This document shows, piece after piece, positions 1 to 11,034 of a stretch of DNA of 64,000 nucleotides. Numbering within the stretch: the first letter of the stretch is position 1; every line of letters starts with the position of its first letter. The notes below the pieces were generated by a model, which made no database searches, was not told the origin of the DNA, and saw nothing but the letters and a program-made list of their open reading frames with translations. The position numbers and the translations under genes are program-made. This stretch comes from Hymenoscyphus infarciens (taxonomy: Eukaryota; Ascomycota; Leotiomycetes; Helotiales; Helotiaceae). The DNA lies in NCBI GenBank assembly GCA_001414345.1, contig LLCB01000131.1:82699-146698 (forward strand). The letters run 5' to 3'.

Positions 1-1283
1 GTGCACACCGGAACTTGGGTAACGCCTGTGCAAGAAGATGAGCTTGAGCTTGAGCTGGAAGTTGTGCTAGATTGGCTCGATTGAGACTCGGTGCTTGTCT
101 TGTCCTCGTCTTCGGGATCATCTTTTTTCAGGTCTTCTCCAATTGTTCCCAGTACATCTGTCAAGCTCTCGATGACAGCAATAGGAGGTTCAGGTAACTT
201 GACATTATCAATCAAGTTACTGACCACCTTTTCGGCACAAGTGATCAACCCAGCGACATCTTTGGCAAGATCCGCGACAGCTGAAAGTAAACTTCTATCC
301 GCGATGATGGCTCTGATCTTCTTTTCAGACAAATCTCTTCGCTTTAAATTGGAGCAATCGGGCTTCGCTACTGGCTTGACATCGAGAGCATTGAATAAAG
401 CAACAACCTCGTCCTTAGACTTTTCGAGATTATCAATGTACTGCGACTTTAACTTGGCATCGGTGATCCACTGTCTGTTAGCCTTGAGAGCAAAGAACAA
501 GTCAGCCACGAGAAAGGCTTCATGTGTTGCTTCGGCAGGGGCAATTGTGGTTGTAGGAACGAGGAAGAATGGCCAGTTTGCTGTTGTTGGCCCACTGGTC
601 GATGCGCTCCATGACCCCGACCAAGTAATTGATGCTGGAGTCTCGGAAGTTTGGGATTTACTCGTGGTTGTAAATGGTAAATCTCCAGACCCGGGTGCAC
701 CAGAAGACTTGCTGGTTGTCGATGCCTTTGGTGATGTGAGTGATTTGGATGAGTCGGACTGAGATAAAGACGACCTGGAGGATGTGCCGGTCTTGCTTGC
801 ATTCTCGCTGCTGGAGGACGACGATTTGCTTGTTTGACTCTGACTCGTTATAGTAGAGCTTGAGGTTTTTCTAGTCTCGCTTGTTTTGTCGGTACCGGTG
901 CTCGATGTTTTCCCGGATGTGACAGCGACTGCCGAGCTAGTGGTGTTGGATGATATGGATGATATGGACCCACTGGTCAAAGATATGCTCGAGGATGACG
1001 GACTGGATTTGGTAGTGATGGAAGAGATTGTCGTATTTTTAGAAGGCGTGCTGACGGAAGTCGACTCTGAACTGCTAGTGAGGGAGATTGAAGAGGACGT
1101 GGATGCTTTGGCAGAAACAATTATTCCAGTTCCAGTTGCTAGAGGAATGGAGCTGTTGCCAGCCTCAACTGAAGCCCTGGCATGGAATCTGAGGGAGCGA
1201 TCATAGGGCTGCACTGGAGTTGCATCACCCTGAAGGAAAACAGATGCAGAAAGCAAAAAAAGAAAGGTAGAAAAGTGACCCAT
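1..1283 (-). CDS. Ser/Thr-rich secreted protein, 3' end beyond the window
   Basis: One open minus-strand frame runs from an ATG at 1281-1283 to the left edge without a stop, giving at least 427 residues. The N-terminus (MGHFSTFLFLLSASVFLQGDA) is a convincing signal peptide. Residues of about 45-180 are a low-complexity Ser/Thr/Lys stretch, the sort of segment that is heavily O-mannosylated in fungal wall proteins. A more ordinary charged, partly helical segment follows (about 200-385, with two cysteines near 270 and 320), then a second poly-Ser run just before a Cys at the window edge. The downstream domain is missing, so function cannot be assigned. It could be a cell-wall or secreted enzyme with a Ser-rich linker. 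The gene is transcribed away from the ankyrin gene at 2027. Confidence 0.75.
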   Translation of the reverse strand, partial: MGHFSTFLFLLSASVFLQGDATPVQPYDRSLRFHARASVEAGNSSIPLATGTGIIVSAKASTSSSISLTSSSESTSVSTPSKNTTISSITTKSSPSSSSISLTSGSISSISSNTTSSAVAVTSGKTSSTGTDKTSETRKTSSSTITSQSQTSKSSSSSSENASKTGTSSRSSLSQSDSSKSLTSPKASTTSKSSGAPGSGDLPFTTTSKSQTSETPASITWSGSWSASTSGPTTANWPFFLVPTTTIAPAEATHEAFLVADLFFALKANRQWITDAKLKSQYIDNLEKSKDEVVALFNALDVKPVAKPDCSNLKRRDLSEKKIRAIIADRSLLSAVADLAKDVAGLITCAEKVVSNLIDNVKLPEPPIAVIESLTDVLGTIGEDLKKDDPEDEDKTSTESQSSQSSTTSSSSSSSSSCTGVTQVPVC

Positions 1284-2026
1284 GATTGTAAAGACTGTCT
1301 TGAGTTTCAAACAGGAAAGAATGGAAGTGGGAGAATCCCTAAAGAGGAAAGAAAATCAAAAAGAGATGGAGAGAGGATATAAACGAAAGACATGGTGAGA
1401 TTTTCTGATTTCCTGGGGAACAAATTTAACATCAACGCGTACGGCGTGGAAAACAGGCGAAGGATTAAGGCTGAGTGAGCTCTGGAGCTTGATTTTAGTG
1501 TAAGATTGCTTGTAGCGTAGGATCGGTCTCGGGATGAGGCTCTACCATGATGTGGAGATTTGAAAGGATGGGCGATCGACAAGTGCTTACTGATCCTTCT
1601 AGCATGAATTTTGCCCATCAGAATCTCCTAGAGGAAAACAGGCTCTGTCTAACTCTCACCAGCTCGAGAAACAGAAAAAGAATTTTCTTTTACATACCAA
1701 GATCTTTGCGCTTGCGAGATTCCAATCTTTCATCTAAGGCTGGTGTTGTTGGAGTTGAAACACCCAGTTAGTTCCCTAGCGCTTAGAGGTGAATCGATCC
1801 TTCCATTTCCACATCTTACTCGTATCTTGTTTTCAAAACAAGCTTCACACTTCCGACCTTCCGTAAGGCGCAGCGACAGGCCCTCACGATCCATCGTTCG
1901 TTCCACAGGGCTGGTTGTTGCTGTCGACGTAATTCAGCTGATCCTTTGCCGCAAGGGACGATTAAAACGATTCCATACGACCATTCACAAGGTCATAACT
2001 CCACTCATCCAGATTCTCACAACAAC
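1284..2026. other. Divergent intergenic region (743 bp)
   Basis: This region lies between the secreted protein (leftward) and the ankyrin gene (rightward) and should hold both promoters. Composition is balanced. I see no repeat, no RNA gene and no ORF with family features. The stretch after about 1850 has pyrimidine-rich runs of the kind common in fungal 5' leaders. An in-frame ATG at 1946 lies upstream of the preferred ankyrin start. Confidence 0.4.
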
Positions 2027-2986
2027 ATGGCAACTCTCGAAGACCCGAAAGCGATGGTGGAAAGGGGTTGCAAAACAAACGACACCACAATCGTAGCCCG
2101 GGGAATGGAAGCCGCCCGCGCCGCCAACATCGGAAAGAAAACCTCCGATTTCGGCCTGAGGACGGCCATTGACTTTGGCAACCTTGAGGTTGTCAAACAT
2201 CTTCTTCAAAATGAAAATATATCTGCAAAAGGCCTCAACCCATTGATAGTGGCACGCAGCGCCTCCATCGAGCTCCTCCAACTCGTCGTCGATCACGGCT
2301 TCGATCTCAATGAACCTGCCTTCAGGGTCCCGGGCCCGGGTCCAGGTCCCTACCTTTTGCAACGAGTGTGCGAGGATGAGGAATTGGTTCGTTGGTGTGT
2401 AGAGCATGGTGCAAAGGTGGATGGGATGGAGGTAGAGCCCTACACGAGTCCGCCGCTGCTGGAAACGGTGGCAGGTACGGGAACAGTCGAAACATTCGCC
2501 TATCTCCTCGAAAAGGGGGCGCAAATCGAAGGTCGGATATTGCATGTTGCTGCGGGGTGGGTTGGAGCAGAGAAGGTAATATGGAAAGACGAGGATCTGG
2601 ACGAGGAAAATGACGAGCAAAAGAAGGAGGAAGAGAGAAGCGAGAAGGATGAAGAAAGAAGGATACATTTTCAAAAGAGAATGCGCATGGTGGAATACTT
2701 GGTCGATGTCCTCAAGTTGGACGTGAATGAAATGGATATACACGCCTTCGGCTCGGAGGAATCCATGCCCAACTATTGGGGCACGCCCATATGCTATGCT
2801 GCGAGAAATCCAACAGACGGCGAGGAGGTGGTCAAGTTCCTGCTGGAGAGAGGTGCTGATCCGTATATCAAAGAGGTCATGGACAATTATAATGATGCAT
2901 TTGGTTATGCAAAACAGGAGGGCAATATCAAGGTTGCAAAAGTATTGGAAGACTGGAAATCGAAACAGGAAAAGAGGGGAGTCTAG
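2027..2986 (+). CDS. Ankyrin-repeat protein
   Basis: Single-exon gene of 319 codons. The frame is open from an ATG at 1946, but the ATG at 2027 has an A at -3 and starts a sensible N-terminus (MATLEDPKAMVERG), so I prefer it. Degenerate ankyrin units are visible. The first reads FGLRTAIDFGNLEVVKHLL, followed by a unit containing IELLQLVVDHGFDLNE, one with ELVRWCVEHGAKVDG, one with TFAYLLEKGAQIEGR, and a last one with EEVVKFLLERGADPYIK. A very acidic/basic insert (about residues 185-215, rich in D, E and K) splits the array. No signal peptide or membrane segment is present. Such proteins are protein-binding scaffolds and no substrate can be inferred. The gene is intact although RIP-mutated DNA starts 500 bp downstream. 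Confidence 0.8.
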   Translation: MATLEDPKAMVERGCKTNDTTIVARGMEAARAANIGKKTSDFGLRTAIDFGNLEVVKHLLQNENISAKGLNPLIVARSASIELLQLVVDHGFDLNEPAFRVPGPGPGPYLLQRVCEDEELVRWCVEHGAKVDGMEVEPYTSPPLLETVAGTGTVETFAYLLEKGAQIEGRILHVAAGWVGAEKVIWKDEDLDEENDEQKKEEERSEKDEERRIHFQKRMRMVEYLVDVLKLDVNEMDIHAFGSEESMPNYWGTPICYAARNPTDGEEVVKFLLERGADPYIKEVMDNYNDAFGYAKQEGNIKVAKVLEDWKSKQEKRGV

Positions 2987-3315
2987 TTGAACAAATCATA
3001 CTTCGTTTAGTTCTCACTTTCTTTCCCAGTTGGTACCTTCAACTCTCTTGACACCAGTTCAGAATTTACTGGCTTATCCTTTGTCATTACTGGCTCTTTT
3101 CAATCTTTCTATAACGAAAAACCCCTGTAGCATGGTAAGTCCCGCTAGGTCGTTTTCAAAACTACAATTGTCTTGATGGTGTTTTCCGTCTATCCTCCCC
3201 CCTCTTATCAAACTGCTTATATACACTAGCCAAATATGTAGTTATTACAGAGACCCTTTAAAAAGTATTAGTTGCTTCGCTGCTTAAGGTGAGTTCAACT
3301 CTGCTAGACCAGCTC
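2987..3315. other. 3' flank of the ankyrin gene
   Basis: Normal-composition DNA with pyrimidine-rich stretches. It probably holds the 3' UTR and terminator of the ankyrin gene. No gene is seen. It grades into AT-rich DNA from about 3240. Confidence 0.4.
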
Positions 3316-3488
3316 TGTTGTATTACCAGCTATTAGTTTGCGTAATACACAAGGTAACCGTTGCGCCAGAGGAATAATAACGTAAAAGTTCCCCTAAAAT
3401 GACTACTAAACGGTATTATTTTAACTAATAGCGCGTATATAGAACAGACCCTGCGAATATCAGCTCAGTTATATAGCCTAATATTATA
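3316..3488. repeat. Direct repeat copy 1, lightly RIP-mutated
   Basis: A ~173-bp sequence that recurs 385 bp downstream at 3701-3873. This copy keeps C and G bases (for example GTAACCGTTGCGCC near 3353) that are T or A in the second copy. The pair could be the LTRs of a very small element or a local duplication. The difference in mutation marks the edge of the RIP island. Confidence 0.65.
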
Positions 3489-3700
3489 TATTCCTCTACT
3501 TAGTCTAAATCATGTCTATAGAATTATAAACCTCGCTCTAATAAAGTAATCTACTAGATATATTTATAAAAGTAGTTAAAAGAATAATATACGTCGAACT
3601 CCTAAGAGCACGCTTTATACTAGAGATATAGTACCGAGATAAAATCGTCTATTATTAGATTTAAGAGCTTAGAATAATTCCTAGACATTTAGTAGTTATA

Positions 3701-3873
3701 TATTATATTACTAGCTATTAGTCTATATAATATATAAGATAATAAGTACGTTAGAGAAATAATAATATAAAAGTTTATCTAAAATAACTACTAAATAGTA
3801 TTATTTTAACTAATAGCGTATATATAGAATAGACTCTACGAATATTAGCCTAGTTATATAGTCTAATATTATA
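3701..3873. repeat. Direct repeat copy 2, heavily RIP-mutated
   Basis: Second copy of the 173-bp repeat starting at 3316, at a constant 385-bp offset. The differences I could align are mostly C to T and G to A, consistent with RIP after duplication. Confidence 0.65.
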
Positions 3874-4160
3874 GCTCTTTAGCTTATATATTATATACTT
3901 AATAATATCTAAGTCTTTATAATTAGAATAAAATACTAGTAAGTAATCTCGGTTATAGAAGTGCTTAAATATATCTTTAAGTTATTTTCTCTCTTAAGTC
4001 ACTTATTAACTTATTTACGTAAAAATTAATAATTAATTATATACTCTCTCTTCTTACTACTATTAGAGCAGAGGCTACTCTCTCTTATATACGCTATATA
4101 TAGACGGGATTCCTAGGCTTATCTCTCTATTACTTCTATATAAATTCTATTAAAATCATA

Positions 4161-4165
4161 ATCTC
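4161..4165. repeat. Target-site duplication, left (ATCTC)
   Basis: ATCTC directly precedes the 5' LTR and is repeated directly after the 3' LTR at 9965-9969. A 5-bp duplication is normal for Ty3/Gypsy integration and shows that both ends of the element are original. Confidence 0.85.
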
Positions 4166-4356
4166 TGTGATAGTCCTAGTCATATACGTCACTCACGTAA
4201 CTAGGTTAGCCCGAGGCTTTACTAAGGCTTTGCTTAATATATATAAATAAAGCTAGAGTGTCTATACTCTTTACTTTTCTCTTTAGTTTAGTTTTCCTTA
4301 ATACTAGGTACTATTCTATAAGCACTCTCTTTATATATTTATAGAGAGCTATTATA
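4166..4356 (+). repeat. 5' LTR of the Ty3/Gypsy element (191 bp)
   Basis: Begins TGTGATAGTCC and ends ...CTATTATA; the original terminal CA now reads TA. It is exactly as long as the 3' LTR and differs from it at about 18 positions, all transitions. The left third keeps CpA dinucleotides that are TpA in the 3' LTR. Confidence 0.9.
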
Positions 4357-5602
4357 CTAAAACTAAACTCTCCCTCTTTACCTAGGAAGGCTTTTACTAA
4401 TATCCTAATAATAATATATATATTTACTTATATTAAATCTACTAAATTCACCTTCCTCCTCTATAAAGCCTAACCTATTTACGTCGAGTAGTAAGGTTTA
4501 ACGTTCTTCTATTAGCTATGTCGAGTCTTTTAAAAGTAACTTATTAACCTAAGAACTATTCTATCCTATTTTAGAGTTAGTAGAGCTAATCCCTCTTCCC
4601 CCTTCTATTAATATTACGTCCTAATCTAGCTTAAGAACTCGACCTAAAAAAACATATATACTAGCTATTACTATACTACTACTACCTCCTCCTACTAAAG
4701 CAACTACTAGTTCCTTATAGTATAAGATCTCTAAACTACCTCTACTTAACTCTACCTTATAATAAATCCTTAAAGTAATAACCTTATTAATAAGTAAAGT
4801 TTATAAACTTAAAGTAAATACTTTAAATATAGCTAGTACTTCCTATTAATATACCTCTATTTAGCTATAAACTCTTAATATAACTCGTTCTCTTTCTATA
4901 GCTCTATTATCTAAGAAGATAAATAGAATAGCTAATCCTTACTAATTTACTATAAAAGACGAATTTACCTACGTAACCTAGGAAACTAAAATTATAGTAA
5001 AGTTATCTATTAATACTAACTACTTTAAGTCTAAAGAAGTAAGGATAAATTTAATTTTCTACTATACTTCTAGAAGAGCTTAAAACTATATTTACCTAAG
5101 ATATAAGTTTAATACTATTAACTAGTTTAGTAGCTATAAAGAGATATTAACTTACCTTTAAAATATTACTATTAGCTCTTACTTATACTAAGAAGCTTAT
5201 ATCTAATACTAAGACCTTATTATATTAAAGATAGAAACTTTCTATAACTTCTATACTAAGTTTTAATAACTTATAGATAAAGCTAAAGTTCTCTTATAAG
5301 ACTAGGTAGAAGACTTATAGAATAAGTTAACCCCTATACTACGCTAATCTCTTATTATTACTAAGTTTTAAGCTAAAAGAGATATAAACTCCTTTTATAA
5401 TCTTATAAGTAGTATTAATAGTAATCTTTAAAACCTTACTTCTTAAAAGGTATAAGTAATAAACTTTCCTTCTACTTTAAACCTATATACGCCTACTCCT
5501 ACGCCTACTAGCTCTTCTTCCTCTATAACCCCCTTTATCCTTCTTAGACGCCTTAACACCCCTACTATAAATAACTACTTAACTCTAGAACTATTAGATA
5601 AG

Positions 5603-5644
5603 TACTTTAACTATAGTAAGCCTAGTTATTATATTAAGGATTAT
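5603..5644 (+). other. Gag zinc-knuckle remnant
   Basis: The translation shows the C-x2-C-x4-H-x4-C spacing of a retroviral-type zinc knuckle, but all four ligands read Tyr (codons at 5603, 5612, 5627 and 5642 are TAC/TAT). Each is one C/G-to-T/A transition from Cys or His. The spacing and the surrounding K-P-x-x-Y-I-K-D residues support the assignment. Confidence 0.7.
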
Positions 5645-7223
5645 CTAAAGCTAAAAATATATAAGGTTAACCTTAAAGAGCTTAAAAGAAAAGATACTAG
5701 CTTAAAGTTAGGAAACGAAGAAGCTTAAAAGAAGACTCCTCTTTAGGTAAATATAAGATTAATCTCTCTAAGATTAATCTATAGTTATTAATTAGTAGAA
5801 AAGCGTTTACTTTACCTAGTATAATAACTATTAATAGATTTAGTATATAAACTACTACTCTTAGTAACCTTAGAGTAAATACCTTTTCTTTTATAAATAT
5901 ATAACTTAGTTATAACTTTATAAAGTTTTATAGTTTAAAGACTAAAAGACTTCTTACCTCTATTAAGATTTATAGATATAATAGAGAAATTAGAGGTAAA
6001 GCTATATACTATCTCCTTTTAAATTATATCTTAGATAGCTATAAATTCTTTAATATACTATTTATCCTCTTAAACTTAGGTTTATATAATATTATTCTTA
6101 GCTAGAAGTTCTTTAAGTACTTTTATATTAATATTAATATAACTTATTAGAAACTACTCTAGCTTAATAATCTTAAGCCTTACTTCTCTACTTAATAGCT
6201 AACTCCTCTCTCTTAAGACGCTATATAACTAAAAGATCTATACTCTCTTACTAGGATAAAGCTAATACTTATAACTAAGCTATAGAAATAGACAAATAGC
6301 ACTAATAAGGTAGAAGGCTCTTAAAGCCTATAGATTACCTTAAAATCAATACTATAACCCTAGCTAGTTATACCCTAACTATGTATAGTAGAGAAGGCTA
6401 TAAGTCCTTAATATAAGCAAAATACTAGGTTATAAAGAAAGAACTTAAAGGCGTTATAAAGAAGGTACTTACCCTAGTATACTATTAGAAACCCTTTATC
6501 TTAAAGAAGTTAGACCTTATTATCAACATTTTAGCTATTTTAGCTATAAGAATATATTATTACTTACTCTAAGAGGATAATAAGATATTTACTATAAGTA
6601 TATATAAAATTAATACTATTATAGCTAATTAAGAACTAGATATAGCCTCTAATATCACTCTTCTTAATAAGTACTAGGACTTTAAAGAAGTATTTTCTAA
6701 GACTACCTTAGATACTCTCCTACCTTACTAATACTATAACTATAAGATTAATCTTAAAGGTCTAAATATCCTTAGATATTCCTCTCTATATAAGATATCT
6801 ATAAAAGAGTTATTAGCTATAAAGGAATATATTTTAAAGAATCTTTATAAAAAGTTTATTAAATATAGCTAGTCCTCTTTTACTACTCCTATTCTATTTA
6901 TAAAGAAAGTAGATAGAAGGCTACGTTTCTATATTAACTTCTAAAAACTTAATAATCTTACTTAAAAAGACTACTATCTATTACCTCTAATTAATAAAAC
7001 ACTTATATATATTAGTTAAGCTTATATTTTTACTAAGCTAGATATCTAGTAAGCCTTCTACTATATATAAATAGATCTAGATACTAAGGAATTAACCACT
7101 TTTTATACCTATTATAGAACGTATAAGTATAAAGTCCTACTATTTAGTTTAATAAATAGCTTATCTACCTACTAGTACTATATAAATAATATCTTATTTA
7201 ACTATCTAGACAACTTCTACTCT

Positions 7224-7250
7224 ACCTACTTAGATAATATCCTTATCTAC
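7224..7250 (+). other. Reverse-transcriptase catalytic block remnant
   Basis: The frame reads T-Y-L-D-N-I-L-I-Y. This matches the gypsy RT active-site block Y-L-D-D-I-L-I-Y, with the second Asp changed to Asn (GAT to AAT at 7236), as expected from RIP on the opposite strand. Upstream, about 7130-7223, the translation shows the A-x-x-Y-I-N-N-I-L-type residues of the neighbouring RT region. Confidence 0.8.
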
Positions 7251-8559
7251 TTATTAAACGTCCTTAAATATAAAGAATATATATAAAAAGTCCTTTAACA
7301 TCTTAAGAATACTAGGTTATAGGTTAATATTAAGAAGTATAAGTTTAATATTAAGAAGACGAAATACCTTAGGTTTATTATTAATACTAATAATATTAAA
7401 GTAGACTCTAAAAAAGTCTTAGTAGTATAGAAATAGTAAGCTCTAAAGATAGTAAAAGGCGTTTAGAGCTTCCTTAGTTTTTATAACTTCTATTAAAGGT
7501 TTATCTAGAACTATAGTATAATTATAAAGCCCTTAGTATACCTAACGTAGAATAATATACCTTTTAATTTTAATAAAGAGTACTAGGAAGTGTTTAAAGA
7601 CTTAAAGGTAGTACTTACCTTTATACTAATCCTCTACTACTACTCTCTCGATCTTCTTACTATAATTAAGATAAACGCTTTAGATAGAATTATTATTAGA
7701 GTATTATAATAATAATAAGCTAATAGAGAATAGTACCTTATAGCCTACTTTAGTAAGACTATGTCTCTAGCTAAGTATAACTATGAAATATATAACAAAG
7801 AGCTACTTACTATTATACGCTTACTTATAGAATAGAGACTAGAATTATAAAGTACTTATTTGAAAATCTGTATTTATATTAATTATAAGGCGTTTAAGTA
7901 CTTTATAACTACTAAGTAACTTACTACCTATTAAGCGAGGTAGGCTAAAGCTTTAGCTAAGTACTATTTTATTATTATATTCTATTTAAGGTGTAAGAAT
8001 AGTAAGATAGATACTTTAACTTATAAAGTAAATAAGATATACTTATAAAAGGAACTTAAAGAGTAGTACTAGACCTATATACTTTTAATAAAGGAATAAG
8101 TTAATATAGAAGCACTTAAAGACCTAGGGGTTAAAATAAGCTTGATTATACTAGCTCTAGTTAATAATAACTACTTCTAAGAATTATTTATACTTTTAGA
8201 ATAAATCTACTAAGTAAATAAGGATACTATAATACTTTAAGCTATATAAGCATAAGCTAAAACTAATACTAATTCCCTATATACCTTAAAGGAAGGCCTT
8301 TTACTTTACTAAAACTACTTAGTAGTACTAGATATAGATATACTAAGAATAGACTTAATTTATAAGGCTTATAATTAAATACTTTTAGCTTATCTAGAGA
8401 GAGATAAGACCTACTAGATTCTACGTTTAAGATATATCTAGTAAAACATAAAAGCTAATATTATAAGATATATATAAAACTGTTATAATTATAGAAGAGT
8501 AGACGTTTCTTAAGATAAAACACCTAGCTATCTATACCTACTCTTAGTACTACTATATA

Positions 8560-9420
8560 TATGATAATATATAGCTATAGATTTTAAGTTCTTTCTAATT
8601 AATAAGTATAGTTATAATAACATATTTATAGTAATAGACTACTTATCTAAATAGTCTATTTTAATACTCTACTATAAGAACATCACTTCTAAATAGATAG
8701 TAAGGTTATATATTAAACACGTTCTATAATATTATAGGATTCTAGAAAGTATAATATTAGATAGGAGCTCTTACTTTATTACTACGTTTTAGAAGGAGTT
8801 TACTTAAATCCTAGGTGTTTAGCTTCGACTCTTAACTATAAACTATGCTTAAATAGATAGCTAGACTAAGATTATAAATTAATATCTTAATTAGCACTTA
8901 TAGCTATATATCGATTATTATTATACTAATTAGTCTAAGATCCTTCTAATAATAGACTATATATAGTTAGTACTACCTTATAATATTATTAGAATATCAC
9001 CTTTTAAGTTATAAAAGAGATATATACTAAGAACCTCGTTTAACTAGTAAACACTAGAACTAGCTAATATAAAAGAACAGCTATTATAAGAAGAGGCTAT
9101 AGTAGTTATAAAGATAATCTAGGAGGTCTTAGATATCGGCTAAGTAAATATATTAAAAGCTTAATAGAAGAAGGAATAAGACGTAAATAAATATAGATAA
9201 GACGTTAATTTTAGAGTAAGAGATATAGTCTTTGTTATAATAAAAGACTAAGTAACTTAATAACTAAGTTAAAAGCTAGACTACTAGATAGCTAGCCCTT
9301 TTAAGATCCTTAAGGAAGTAGGTTCTGCTTTCTAATTACAACTGCTAGCTTCTATTAAAGTTTACCTTATCTTTACTCTTAAGAAGTTATATAAGGCTAT
9401 AGACGATCCCTTACTAGGAT
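8560..9420 (+). other. Integrase domain remnant
   Basis: Translation across stops gives I-D-Y-L-S-K (Asp codon 8637) and, 41 codons later, L-D-R-S (Asp codon 8760). This fits the first two acidic residues of an rve integrase core. Near 9290-9420 a C-terminal stretch (S-P-F-K-I, then L-Q-L-L-A-S-I-K-V) matches the end of fungal gypsy integrases. Stops make it non-functional. Confidence 0.7.
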
Positions 9421-9760
9421 AAGTAGTTATACTACTCTTACTAATTATTATAAACGAAGAAGAGGAATAAGAGATTAAAGAAATACTAGCTAGTAAGAAG
9501 AGATAGTAGTCTCTCTATTACTAAATTAAGTAGAAAGGCTATAATAAAGACCTTAATTAGTATCTAGCTTAATAACTAATATATATGCTATAACTAGTAG
9601 AGAGGTTCTATTTAGAGAAGCTAAAAATAGCTGGTTCTCTAGAAGCTCTTCTACTATAGAAAACAGTATATAAGGCTAGGAGGGAGGATTATAGCGAGCT
9701 AGAGCTTAATACTTCTATATTAAAAGAGGATAAAGCTGCTTAGTTATAGAGGGCTCTTTT

Positions 9761-9770
9761 AAAGGGGGGG
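9761..9770 (+). other. Polypurine tract (AAAGGGGGGG)
   Basis: A purine run just before the 3' LTR, the usual plus-strand primer site of an LTR retrotransposon. It is one of very few G-rich runs in the island and carries no RIP target, which explains its survival. Confidence 0.8.
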
Positions 9771-9773
9771 TAG

Positions 9774-9964
9774 TGTAATAGTCCTAGTTATATACGTTAC
9801 TTACGTAACTAGGTTAGTTTAAAGCTTTACTAAGGCTTTACTTAATATATATAAATAAAGCTAGAGTACCTATACTCTTCGCTTTTCTCTTTAGTTTAGT
9901 TTTCCTTAATACTAGGTACTATTCTATAAGCACTCTCTTTATGTATTTGTAGAGGGCTGTTATA
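9774..9964 (+). repeat. 3' LTR of the Ty3/Gypsy element (191 bp)
   Basis: Starts TGTAATAGTCC and ends ...CTGTTATA, followed by the ATCTC duplication. Same length as the 5' LTR. Its right end keeps G bases that are A in the 5' LTR, the mirror image of the pattern at the left LTR. Confidence 0.9.
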
Positions 9965-9969
9965 ATCTC
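9965..9969. repeat. Target-site duplication, right (ATCTC)
   Basis: Matches 4161-4165 and marks the right boundary of the retrotransposon. Confidence 0.85.
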
Positions 9970-10652
9970 TATATTCTAGCCTATATTATATAAATAGTAT
10001 TCTTAGTAAAGTTAAGCTATAAATAACTTTATTATCTTATTCTCGAATCTCTATAGCCGTCGTATTCTTCTCTTACTAGCTCTTTACCTCGACTTACTCT
10101 ATAATATAAACTCGTATCTTAGATATCTCTTCGATCTCTTAGAATCAGAGCTATAGATAGTAGATATAGTTAAAAATAGAAGATATACTCTCTTTCTCTC
10201 TTTAACTCTTATAACTAGTATTTCGATTATAGATAGTAATTCGCTACTTAGTTCTTTCTTAAGATATATCTTATTCTAACTTCTATAGTTCAGTATATTA
10301 GCGACGGATAATATAGTAGTATAGCTTATAGTTTATAAGAATATTATTCTAAGAGATTAGATACTAAGAGTTAGCTATCTACTATAATAGACTATTAAAA
10401 AGTAGTTAGAGTATATTATAATAGTTAAGCTACGAATTAAGATTAAGATACTTAAGATATAGTTTATACTAATATTATTTAGCTTAAAAGTAATTAGTCT
10501 TTTAGTTATAAATAGTAGAAACGAGTTAGAGAGCTTTAGTAGAAATAGCTTTATATTTATTTATTAAAGAAGATAATAGTTAGGTTATTAGAGTAGAAGC
10601 TACTTTTACTTATATATACTATATATAAGCGAGATTCCTAAGTATATCTCTT

Positions 10653-10870
10653 TATATTATAAAAAACTTCTAGATACTAGCTATATTATTAGTATACTTA
10701 ATATACTTAATATATCTAGTATACTTAAGTCTTAAGTATACTATTATAATACTAGTTATAATAGTAATAATAGCTAGTCTACTTTATACTAGATATATTA
10801 AATATACTAATATACTAGATATACTAGATATACTAGATATACTAGAAATACTAGAAGTATTTAAGTTATT
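10653..10870 (+). repeat. Partial copy of an AT-rich inverted-repeat element
   Basis: This stretch aligns over about 170 bp, at roughly 85% by eye, with the reverse complement of 11775-11960. Both begin TATATTATAAAA and share a core reading GTATACTATTATAATACTAG. It ends in short tandem ATACTAGAT units. Probably a truncated copy of the element at 11222-11960. Confidence 0.55.
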
Positions 10871-11034
10871 ACTCTTTATATATATCTACTTATCTATCTA
10901 CTTATCTATTTATATACGTATATATCTATCTACTTATATACTTTACTTATTTAAGAGATATCTTATAAAGTAAACTTTAACTTAATTACTTAATTTATTT
11001 CTCGCGTTTTTAATCTATTATCGTTTTATAAAGC

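Larger units (their letters stand above)
4166..9964 (+). mobile_element. Ty3/Gypsy LTR retrotransposon, complete but RIP-killed
   Basis: A 5799-bp element bounded by two 191-bp LTRs and an ATCTC duplication. Internal order is Gag-type zinc knuckle (5603), reverse transcriptase (YLDN block at 7227), integrase (about 8560-9420), polypurine tract, 3' LTR. Integrase after RT is the Ty3/Gypsy (Metaviridae) order. Downstream of the integrase core, a stretch translating as SPFKI...G..LQLPASIKV-like residues resembles the integrase C-terminus of fungal gypsy elements. Every long frame is broken by TAA/TAG, mostly at codons expected to be CAA, CAG or TGG, so no protein can be made from this copy. It inserted before RIP, since the LTRs themselves are mutated. 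Confidence 0.9.

Noticed and set aside
91..762. 223-codon plus-strand ORF
   Set aside because: It is antisense to the Ser/Thr-rich secreted-protein frame, which has a start, a signal peptide and continuous coding sense.
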